Source of the DNA: Marinomonas sp. THO17
Lineage (GTDB): Bacteria; Pseudomonadota; Gammaproteobacteria; Pseudomonadales; Marinomonadaceae
Length of the DNA stretch: 64,000 nucleotides
Reading direction: 5' to 3'
NCBI RefSeq assembly: GCF_040436405.1
Contig: NZ_AP031575.1
Coordinates: 3,847,501-3,911,500 of the forward strand
The position numbers and the translations under genes were made by a program. How positions within the stretch are numbered: the first letter of the stretch is position 1; each line of letters begins with the position of its first letter. The notes beneath the pieces were generated by a model. The model was not told the DNA's origin, searched no databases, and was given only the letters and a program-made list of their open reading frames with translations. Shown here one piece after another: positions 57,918-64,000 of the stretch.

Positions 57918-58370
57918 TTAGCGAATTTTCAGTAGCAGGGCGTCCATTCGTTCGGGCTTTAGGGCCATTTTAGAGCGTAATCGAGGGGCTTTTTTCTCAA
58001 TGATAGCTTGGTTTTTTGCCGAACCGACTTGAATCATACCCACCATGCCCATCATTAAATGTGGTGGGCAATAGTAAAGATGTATGCCTTCAGCATCCAG
58101 AGTAATGGAGTATTCTTTATCTAAAGAGGATTTCCACTGTTTACTGCCTTCAGGTACCACGTAGGATTGCGCATTATGACCTGAATGGCTGGGAAGGAAT
58201 GTAACCGTATCACCAACTTGAGCATGAATAAAAGCGGGTTCAAAGATCATGCCGCCTTGTTCGGCTGATCCGTAATTTAACATTTGTACATGCCATTCTT
58301 TGGCATAAGTATTGGCACCAAAAATCACACAACTCAGTGCCATTATCATAATGTAACGTTTAGACAGCAT
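57918..58370 (-). CDS. Pseudoazurin-like blue copper protein
   Basis: This 150-residue periplasmic electron carrier has a signal peptide (MLSKRYIMIMALSCVIFGA, cleavage after TYA) and a cupredoxin fold. All four type-1 copper ligands of pseudoazurin are present: H65 (SHSGHNAQS), C101, H104 and M109 (YYCPPHLMMGMVGMIQVG). The N-terminal FEPAFIHAQVGDTVTFLP and the two-helix C-terminal tail also fit. Its start overlaps the end of the ABC ATPase gene by 11 bp, so it is the last cistron of the importer operon. Pseudoazurins usually donate electrons to nitrite or N2O reductase; here a link to metal-chelate reduction or copper handling is suggested by context only. Confidence 0.88.
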   Translation of the reverse strand: MLSKRYIMIMALSCVIFGANTYAKEWHVQMLNYGSAEQGGMIFEPAFIHAQVGDTVTFLPSHSGHNAQSYVVPEGSKQWKSSLDKEYSITLDAEGIHLYYCPPHLMMGMVGMIQVGSAKNQAIIEKKAPRLRSKMALKPERMDALLLKIR

Positions 58371-59196
58371 CTGCTATTCCTTTTGCCGGTTGAGAAGAGG
58401 ATAATTCTACTTGCATGCCGGTTCTTGCAGGGTTTTTACGAATTGTTCTAACAAAGGGGAGTCCATGACTGTCATGCGATATTTCAGCCTGAACACCATA
58501 GACATCCTTGATTAGCTCAGGAGAAAGTATGTCTTTGGGATTGCCACTTTTTACCAGTTGACCGTTTTTCAGTACCAGTAGATTATCCGCGTATTGAGCC
58601 GCAAGATTAAGGTCATGCAATACCATTAAGCTTACCCAACCTTGTTGCTTAGTTTGTTCATCAAGGTGATCCAATAGCACGTGCTGAAAGTGTAAATCCA
58701 GAGCACTTACCGGTTCATCCAACATGAGAATTTTTGGGTTTCGCATCAAAGCTTGAGCGAACAAAATCATTTGACACTGACCACCGCTAAGCTTGTTTAC
58801 CGAGCGATTGGCCAAGTGCAATAGTCCTATTTTGTCTAATGCCGATAAAGCTTGTTCAATCAAGCTATCATCTAACCGTAAACTCAGCGCGTCTAACTGA
58901 CCCAGTAAAACCACCTCTAGTACGCTCAATTCAATATCCAGTCGAATATCTTGCGGCATGTAACCGAATAACTTACGCCAAGATGACAGTTTTTTAGAGG
59001 TTAATGATTGATCTTGGAAACGAATATCCCCTGATTTAGCCTGAATATCGCCGAAAAGCGTTTTTAGCAGAGTGCTTTTCCCAGTACCATTTGGACCAAT
59101 AATGACATTGACCTTGCCAGGTAAAAGGGAAAACGACATGTCTTTAGCAAGTGTTAATGTGTCTAAGGTGACATTAAGTCGGTTGATTGTCAGCAT
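58360..59196 (-). CDS. ABC transporter ATPase, ferric siderophore/haem/B12 type (FecE/FepC-like)
   Basis: This 278-residue ATPase powers uptake of an iron chelate or cobalamin-like compound. The Walker A is IIGPNGTGKSTLLKTLFG, the Q loop GYMPQDIRLDIELSVLEVV, the signature LSGGQCQMILFAQAL, the Walker B ILMLDEPVSALD and the switch histidine lies in MVLHDLNLAAQYAD. The C-terminal VYGVQAEISHDSHGLPFVRTI segment is typical of FepC/FhuC-like proteins. It lies 3 bp after the permease stop and overlaps the pseudoazurin start, so the four cistrons form one operon. Confidence 0.93.
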   Translation of the reverse strand: MLTINRLNVTLDTLTLAKDMSFSLLPGKVNVIIGPNGTGKSTLLKTLFGDIQAKSGDIRFQDQSLTSKKLSSWRKLFGYMPQDIRLDIELSVLEVVLLGQLDALSLRLDDSLIEQALSALDKIGLLHLANRSVNKLSGGQCQMILFAQALMRNPKILMLDEPVSALDLHFQHVLLDHLDEQTKQQGWVSLMVLHDLNLAAQYADNLLVLKNGQLVKSGNPKDILSPELIKDVYGVQAEISHDSHGLPFVRTIRKNPARTGMQVELSSSQPAKGIADAV

Positions 59197-59199
59197 AAC

Positions 59200-60255
59200 T
59201 TAGCGCCTTTTTCCTAAGATCAGCCAGAAGAAGAAAGGCACACCTATGATGGCGGTTACTATGCCAATGGGAAATAAGGCTCCAGGGACAATGACTTTGG
59301 ATAATACCGACGCGCTGGAAAGTAAAAAAGCACCAATTAAAAAAGACAATGGGATGAAAAATCGTTGATCCTCACCTACTAGAATCTTGGCGATATTGGG
59401 GGCGACAATGCCAATAAAGCCTATGATACCAACAAAGCTGGTGACAGTGGCGGTCATCAGAGCAACAATAAAAAGAGTTTTGAGGCGTAGTTGACTGACA
59501 TTCACGCCCAGACTTTTCGCTCTTTCTTCCCCCAGACGCAGGGCGGTTAATTTCCATGCATCCTTCATTAAAAAAATCATGCAGATCAATGTCACAACAC
59601 CAACAATCAATAAATTAGACCAAGATGCTTTTGAGAGACTGCCAAACAGCCAAAAGAGAATTTGTTGGCTCAATTCAGGTGAAGAAATGAATTGCACCAA
59701 AGACAACAGAGATTGAAACAAAAACAATAAGGCAATACCGGCCAGAATAAGTTGCCCCGAACTGATATGTTGCATGGTGGCCAAAGCAAACAAAAAAGCC
59801 GCTGCAAGTATACAACAAATGAAGGCACCTAAGGGTACTGCCACATTGGCATTGAGGCCAAGTGAACCAACGTATAAGGTCATGGCGGCACCGAAACCCG
59901 CAGCAGCAGCCATACCTAAAGTATATGGACTGGCCATTGGATTGTTTAATAAGGTTTGCATTTCTGCGCCGCCTACCCCTAACACGCCGCCAACGATGAC
60001 CGCCATAATGGCAATGGGTAAGCGTAAGCTGGTCACAATGACTTCCGTTGTTGGGTCAACTGGTGTATTGAAGCCAATTAGATGAAGTAAGGCGTTGGTC
60101 ACTTCCTTGACGTTCAGAAGGGAGGGTCCAGTAGCTACATCCAATACAAAGGAGGCCGTAAGAATGATGAATAAGACACTTATAACAAACCAGCGGCGCT
60201 GTTCAGAACGCCGCTGGTTTGATATAGCATCAGTGAGTAAACCTGATGACTGCAT
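59200..60255 (-). CDS. FecCD family ABC transporter permease
   Basis: This 351-residue inner-membrane permease has about ten hydrophobic segments. FecCD family marks include SLRLPIAIMAVIVGGVLGVG with GAEMQTLLNNPMASPYTLGM, the region contacting the ATPase (LGEERAKSLGVNVSQLR) and FVGIIGFIGIVAPNIAKILVG. A single permease gene implies a homodimer. It lies between the binding-protein gene (33 bp upstream) and the ATPase gene. The ribosome site before the ATG is weak, which suggests translational dependence on the upstream gene. Confidence 0.93.
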   Translation of the reverse strand: MQSSGLLTDAISNQRRSEQRRWFVISVLFIILTASFVLDVATGPSLLNVKEVTNALLHLIGFNTPVDPTTEVIVTSLRLPIAIMAVIVGGVLGVGGAEMQTLLNNPMASPYTLGMAAAAGFGAAMTLYVGSLGLNANVAVPLGAFICCILAAAFLFALATMQHISSGQLILAGIALLFLFQSLLSLVQFISSPELSQQILFWLFGSLSKASWSNLLIVGVVTLICMIFLMKDAWKLTALRLGEERAKSLGVNVSQLRLKTLFIVALMTATVTSFVGIIGFIGIVAPNIAKILVGEDQRFFIPLSFLIGAFLLSSASVLSKVIVPGALFPIGIVTAIIGVPFFFWLILGKRR

Positions 60256-60288
60256 AATGATAAAACCGCTATAAAATATAGTGGTATT

Positions 60289-61389
60289 TTACTCCGTGAT
60301 GTTAACCGTAAAGGTGCCTGTTGGTGTCACTGGTAAGTATTTCTGATAGAAATTCAAATAAGCTTGTTCTGGATTCACATCTTTAAACAGATCTGGGTAC
60401 ATGGCTTTGGCCATAAACTGCGCCATGGACGCGTCTAAAATAGTGCGTGATGCACCTTGGTAAATACCATAAACTTGACCATTTTGTACGGCTGGCATTT
60501 GTGCCCAACCAGCGCGTTTGGTGAAGCCGGCCAAGCGTTGCTCTGACAAGTTGCGATCAATACCTTGGCCCATTGGCATAGCATCGCCTTTCACACCTGA
60601 CTCAGTACCTGTGATAAAAACCACCTGTGGTTTAGAAGCCAATACTTGTTCAGGGTTCATAGGACCCCACCATTCTACGAAGGGCGCAGCAATATTGTCA
60701 CCTTGTAACATGGTTACCATGGCTCCCCACATGTTTTTACCATAAGTGAAGCTATACTGACTTGGTCCTTTGTTACCAAACTCGACATAGGTACGAGGTT
60801 TCACTAAGTCTGCTTCTTTAATACGTTTAATCGTGTCATTAATCGTCTTTTGGTATTCATTCGCGATCTGATTAGCGCGCTCTTCTTGACCTGTTAACTG
60901 GCCAATAATCTGTGTGCTTTTGATGTGTCGTTCTAGAGTTTGTGCGTTGTAATCGACAACTACTATTGGAATGCCGGCATCTTCTAAACGTTCAACATCC
61001 ATTCCCAACCCCTTGTATTGCCAATCCGATAATAAGACGACACTTGGTTTTAGGCTGAGTACTTTTTCAATGGAAAAGGTTTGTGCTTCTACTTCTCCAA
61101 CATCTGGAATTTGTTTAAGTGAAGGACGGTAGTTGGTGTATAGGTTCCAGCTTGCAGGGCGCCACGCTTCCCACGTGTCACGAGACAAACCTACTACCTG
61201 ATCAAAGGCTTTTTCAGTACCTATGGCCATATAGTCTTCTGCGTAAAAGCCAAGGACAACTCGTTTAGCGGGCAAGTCAACTTCAACTTGTCGGCCTAAA
61301 ACATCATCAATAACAGCTGCTTTTGCTTGAGCAACCCCTGAAAAAATAGATGCACCAAGAACGATTGCTAGGAGGGAACCGAGTTTCAT
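60289..61389 (-). CDS. Periplasmic substrate-binding protein of an iron-siderophore-type ABC importer
   Basis: This 366-residue protein has a signal peptide (cleavage after AQA, near residue 22) and two lobes of the TroA/FepB (Peripla_BP_2) class. The opening VIDDVLGRQVEVDLPAKRVVL is the standard start of such proteins, and FSIEKVLSLKPSVVLLSDWQ and PMNPEQVLASKPQVVFITG are the matching lobe elements. The ATG at 61389 with AAGGA upstream is chosen; the frame extends one codon to a TTG. The ligand may be a ferric chelate. The interlobe stretch is rich in tryptophan (WEAWRPASWN, EWWGP). It is first in the operon, divergent from the transferase gene. Confidence 0.9.
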   Translation of the reverse strand: MKLGSLLAIVLGASIFSGVAQAKAAVIDDVLGRQVEVDLPAKRVVLGFYAEDYMAIGTEKAFDQVVGLSRDTWEAWRPASWNLYTNYRPSLKQIPDVGEVEAQTFSIEKVLSLKPSVVLLSDWQYKGLGMDVERLEDAGIPIVVVDYNAQTLERHIKSTQIIGQLTGQEERANQIANEYQKTINDTIKRIKEADLVKPRTYVEFGNKGPSQYSFTYGKNMWGAMVTMLQGDNIAAPFVEWWGPMNPEQVLASKPQVVFITGTESGVKGDAMPMGQGIDRNLSEQRLAGFTKRAGWAQMPAVQNGQVYGIYQGASRTILDASMAQFMAKAMYPDLFKDVNPEQAYLNFYQKYLPVTPTGTFTVNITE

Positions 61390-61406
61390 CAATATGATCC
61401 TTAATT

Positions 61407-61520
61407 GAGAATGATTTTCGACTGTGAATAGTACTTATTATTTATCTTATTTCAATACTATTTTGTGATTTTTTGCATGATATATTCTCAATAGCGTCAA
61501 AAGTGATTGCTATCAATTGA
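61407..61520. promoter_or_regulatory. Divergent promoter region with Fur-box-like sequences
   Basis: Between the importer operon and the transferase gene lie two partial matches to the 19-bp Fur consensus: GAGAATGATTTTCGACTGT (61407-61425) and AGTGATTGCTATCAATTGA (61502-61520, whose complement contains TTGATAGCAATCACT). Their places suit iron-regulated divergent transcription. Each matches only about 11-12 of 19 positions. Confidence 0.45.
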
Positions 61521-61570
61521 ATTAGCTTCTGATTTTGATATGTTGAGTGTCTTTTGTCGGCCGGAATATA

Positions 61571-62254
61571 GTGAAAAATAATAACCAAACAACTGTTCAT
61601 CTTGGCGCTCATGGTGCTGCTTGTATTCACCATGTACGTTTTCAATCAGGCGATCTTATTGCACAGAATATTCACCCAGATATTCCTAAACCCGCTGAAT
61701 ACAATCGCTGGCGAATTAAGCGCAAAGAAACTTTTTTAGCTGGCAGAATGGCGGTACGTTCCGCACAGCAAGCTTTAGGCTTGACTCACTTTGATGTACT
61801 ACGAGGTGGAGATGGAGCCCCTATTTGGCCGTCTCATATATTAGGCAGTGTATCGCACACAGAAAACGAAGCCATTGCTCTTATGATTGATGCCCGGCAG
61901 TCGAGTTTAATGGGGGTTGGTGTGGACTTAGAGAAAATAAACAGCGGCAGTCAGCTAGAAGATGAAAGCATGATTGGTCTGCCAGAAGAGTTTCGTATAC
62001 TTCATAGCATAGGCTTTCAGTCTGAATGTGCTAGGTTGTTGCTGTTCTCCCTAAAAGAAAGTGTTTATAAGGCTTTGTATCCAAGTGTGGGTCAGTTCTT
62101 TGATTTTTTGGATGTGGCTTTGGAGGCCGAACAAGAAGGTGTCTTTTCATTGCTTGTACAAAGAGATTTGAGTGAAAAAATTGCCATGGGTTGTCGGATA
62201 TATGGAGGCTATAAGCAAGTCAATGAGAACATGATTACCTTTGCGTATTTCTGA
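61571..62254 (+). CDS. 4'-phosphopantetheinyl transferase, EntD type
   Basis: This protein of about 227 residues transfers the phosphopantetheine arm of CoA to carrier domains, here most likely the NRPS at 53287. EntD-type marks are RIKRKETFLAGRMAVRSAQ, LGSVSHTENEAIALM, the Mg-binding GVGVDLEKI and FSLKESVYKALYPSVGQFFDF. The start is uncertain: a GTG at 61571 with GGAA upstream gives an N terminus that aligns with E. coli EntD, while another GTG at 61547 adds eight residues. It is divergent from the importer operon and convergent to the GH79 gene with a 15-bp gap. Confidence 0.9.
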   Translation: MKNNNQTTVHLGAHGAACIHHVRFQSGDLIAQNIHPDIPKPAEYNRWRIKRKETFLAGRMAVRSAQQALGLTHFDVLRGGDGAPIWPSHILGSVSHTENEAIALMIDARQSSLMGVGVDLEKINSGSQLEDESMIGLPEEFRILHSIGFQSECARLLLFSLKESVYKALYPSVGQFFDFLDVALEAEQEGVFSLLVQRDLSEKIAMGCRIYGGYKQVNENMITFAYF

Positions 62255-62269
62255 ATGAATGACTATTCA

Positions 62270-63742
62270 TTACAAGCTGAAGCACCAAAAATTAATGCTA
62301 TATGGGCTGATCAGGTTGAGTTTTGAAAGTTTTGGAAAGTCACTGAGTTTTACTTTTCCATTTTTAAATTTGGGACGGAAGCCATTGATACGAATCTTCT
62401 TGGCGGTGAGTTTGTCAGCGGTGATTTCAAAGCGCTTCTTTTTCAATCCAAATTGCTGACAATGGATGATTTTCGTTTGTGCCGTCATGTTAATCATGAG
62501 TAAGGTACATTTGCCTGATTTTTGGGCCTTATGGCAATAGACCAGAAGTGATGGGTCACTGCTGTGTACCTGATATACCTGGTTGCCCATGAGTTTTTGC
62601 CAGAGCCAGCTGACCCAAAAATCTGGGTTGGGTTTAAGTGTTTGGCGATTAATAAGAGCATAATCTCCGCCAATTAAACTTTGTCTGATCATGACCTTTT
62701 GACCTAATTTGGCGCCTCTACCCAATTGGTCTGCCCACCAAAAAGAAGAAATGAATCTGTCTGACAGTTTGGTTTGACCTCCACATTGCGCTGATCCACT
62801 TTCTCCCGTCCAAATCTCCGCGTGAGCTTGATGTTTGTCACGATAGCTGGCGAGTTGTTGTGCGTATTTTTCAAAGGTGAGCATGGCCATAGGGGACAGC
62901 AAATTACGAGGAGTAGCAGCACGGGTTTTGACCGGTGATCGACTGCTTTGAAAGGGGTAGTAATGCCAATCTACTATGTCCAACTTTTCATTTAGATGCT
63001 CAAGAAAAGGCGCCGTTAGATTGCTAATGGGTTTAATGGCTTCTCCGATTCTTGGCCAAAAGGCACTGCCTGGGCCAGCCACCAAACTGTTAGGACTATG
63101 GGTACGAATACACTTTATAAAACGATCATAATCTCGTGCTAAATTTTTCGCGCTAGGTTGAGCACTGAGACCATGAAAAGCCCAATAAGCATTCAGCTCA
63201 TTGCCTAATTCACATATTGCGATTGATTGACCTTGCTGCCGACAATAGCTCAGTAAATCCGTCACTTCATCGGCTTGCCATTGACCATGTTGTTTTTTAT
63301 CAAATACACCGTACTTGAAAGTAAACATGAGCTTTAGATCATTGCGCTGACAAAATAAATGTAATTGTTGCCAAGTTTCTTCTGTTAATTGAAGGGCACC
63401 CTGTTGTGCTTGAGTAGGGTTAGTAAAGTAGTGGAGTTTATCTGCTTCCGAGCCGCCCACGCGCAGATAAGATGGCCCTAATGCTTGCACCAACAGATCC
63501 AGTTTACTGGGATTTAAGTCAAGTGGAGCTGTTTTCTCAGTTCCTAGACCTTTCTGCGAGCCTTTGCCGCCATCCCACCAAAAACCGCCAGCTAACACTG
63601 AAATATCAATGGAAAAGGACAGATAACAAGGACTGATTTCTTGCATCACAGTATTCGATATCAGACTAACCGTTACGTGTTTCTGATGACCCTTGATAAA
63701 TGAGGAGACCTTACTGAAACGATTAAAGTTGAGCGCAAACAA
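62270..63742 (-). CDS. Glycoside hydrolase family 79 (heparanase-like) protein
   Basis: This 490-residue TIM-barrel glycosidase resembles heparanase-type beta-glucuronidases. The N-terminal ISPCYLSFSIDISVLAGGFW and LRVGGSEADKLHYF match the first strands. The acid/base glutamate is E182 in CELGNELNAYW and the nucleophile is E314 in IWTGESGSAQCGGQ. A beta-sandwich C-terminal part follows (QVYQVHSSDPSLLVYCHKA onward). I see no signal peptide, so it may be cytoplasmic or start further in. Bacterial GH79 enzymes act on glucuronides or glycosaminoglycan fragments. The rather basic tail (KKKRFEITADKLTAKKIRI) is notable. It has no partner genes here. Confidence 0.82.
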   Translation of the reverse strand: MFALNFNRFSKVSSFIKGHQKHVTVSLISNTVMQEISPCYLSFSIDISVLAGGFWWDGGKGSQKGLGTEKTAPLDLNPSKLDLLVQALGPSYLRVGGSEADKLHYFTNPTQAQQGALQLTEETWQQLHLFCQRNDLKLMFTFKYGVFDKKQHGQWQADEVTDLLSYCRQQGQSIAICELGNELNAYWAFHGLSAQPSAKNLARDYDRFIKCIRTHSPNSLVAGPGSAFWPRIGEAIKPISNLTAPFLEHLNEKLDIVDWHYYPFQSSRSPVKTRAATPRNLLSPMAMLTFEKYAQQLASYRDKHQAHAEIWTGESGSAQCGGQTKLSDRFISSFWWADQLGRGAKLGQKVMIRQSLIGGDYALINRQTLKPNPDFWVSWLWQKLMGNQVYQVHSSDPSLLVYCHKAQKSGKCTLLMINMTAQTKIIHCQQFGLKKKRFEITADKLTAKKIRINGFRPKFKNGKVKLSDFPKLSKLNLISPYSINFWCFSL

Positions 63743-63832
63743 GACACAGCATTCCTAAGCAGAACAATTATTATAGGATGCCGAATATTTATGACAAATT
63801 TGTGATCTACTGAGGTGATAGGGTGTTAGAGC

Positions 63833-64000
63833 CTATAAAAATGAGCAAGTTTGTGTCTTTTTTAATGCTTCTGAATGACATACTTGTGAGTAAGCTTCGG
63901 AATCTTGAATAAAAGCATAATGCTGATTAGAACGGTAACAACGCTGTTTAAATTTTTGCCGTTTATTTTCGTAATCCTTGCGATCTAATTCATACTGATA
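63833..64000 (-). CDS. C-terminal end of an unknown protein, cut by the window edge
   Basis: The - strand frame is open from the last base of the window to a TAG at 63833-63835, giving 55 residues without a start. They are charged and aromatic-rich (YQYELDRKDYENKRQKF, then KQRCYRSNQHYAFIQDSEAY), with three cysteines, and end in TCSFL. I do not recognise a family. The gene would be co-directional with the GH79 gene, with a 90-bp gap. The short length leaves some chance that the frame is not coding. Confidence 0.45.
   Translation of the reverse strand, partial: YQYELDRKDYENKRQKFKQRCYRSNQHYAFIQDSEAYSQVCHSEALKKTQTCSFL

Overview
The window looks like chromosomal DNA of a marine gammaproteobacterium of the Oceanospirillales, most likely Marinomonas or a close relative. 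This is inferred from moderate GC, Pseudomonas-type fad/etf gene sets, a divergent cpxP-cpxRA locus and an iol operon with the gammaproteobacterial iolC-DUF2090 fusion. I see no rRNA, tRNA, CRISPR array, phage or insertion sequence. Both ends cut through genes.

Region by region. 1-9.9 kb: the end of a periplasmic nucleotidase, a GNAT acetyltransferase, an ASCH protein, two AraC regulators with probable targets (an NmrA/DUF1772 pair and a double NTF2-like lipoprotein), DUF1499 and DUF1294 proteins, ilvE, a small outer-membrane barrel and a small membrane protein. 10-12.7 kb: the Cpx envelope-stress locus, with a readable CpxR box between cpxP and cpxRA. 12.8-16.9 kb: an AzgA-type purine permease, a Dabb protein paired with an FAD monooxygenase, and a TraB/GumN protein. 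17.2-28 kb: a co-directional beta-oxidation block (acyl-CoA dehydrogenase, SCP2 protein, fadD, DUF2889, enoyl-CoA hydratase, etfBA, fadBA) punctuated by intercistronic hairpins. 28.1-31.2 kb: a 2-hydroxyacid dehydrogenase and a chemoreceptor with a duplicated sensor module. 31.3-35.1 kb: a codB-pucR-codA-like cytosine operon. 35.4-39.3 kb: katG, an exported intradiol-dioxygenase-like lipoprotein and a DUF2127 protein.

39.4-50.1 kb is a complete myo-inositol catabolic locus. A divergent RpiR-type regulator precedes Gfo/Idh-iolC-iolD-iolE-iolA-iolB-iolG, converting myo-inositol to DHAP and acetyl-CoA. A FucP-type symporter nearby (51.8 kb) has no fucose genes around it and may serve this pathway. 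fadM and a cysteine phosphatase lie between them.

53.3-62.3 kb is the most unusual part. It holds a single-module EntF-like NRPS (C-A-T-TE) whose adenylation pocket reads by eye as glycine rather than serine. A ferric-siderophore-type ABC importer operon ends in a blue-copper pseudoazurin whose start overlaps the ATPase gene. An EntD-type phosphopantetheinyl transferase is transcribed divergently from a Fur-like promoter region. There are no dihydroxybenzoate genes, MbtH protein or TonB receptor in the window. A GH79 heparanase-like protein without a visible signal peptide and the C-terminal end of an unknown protein close the window.
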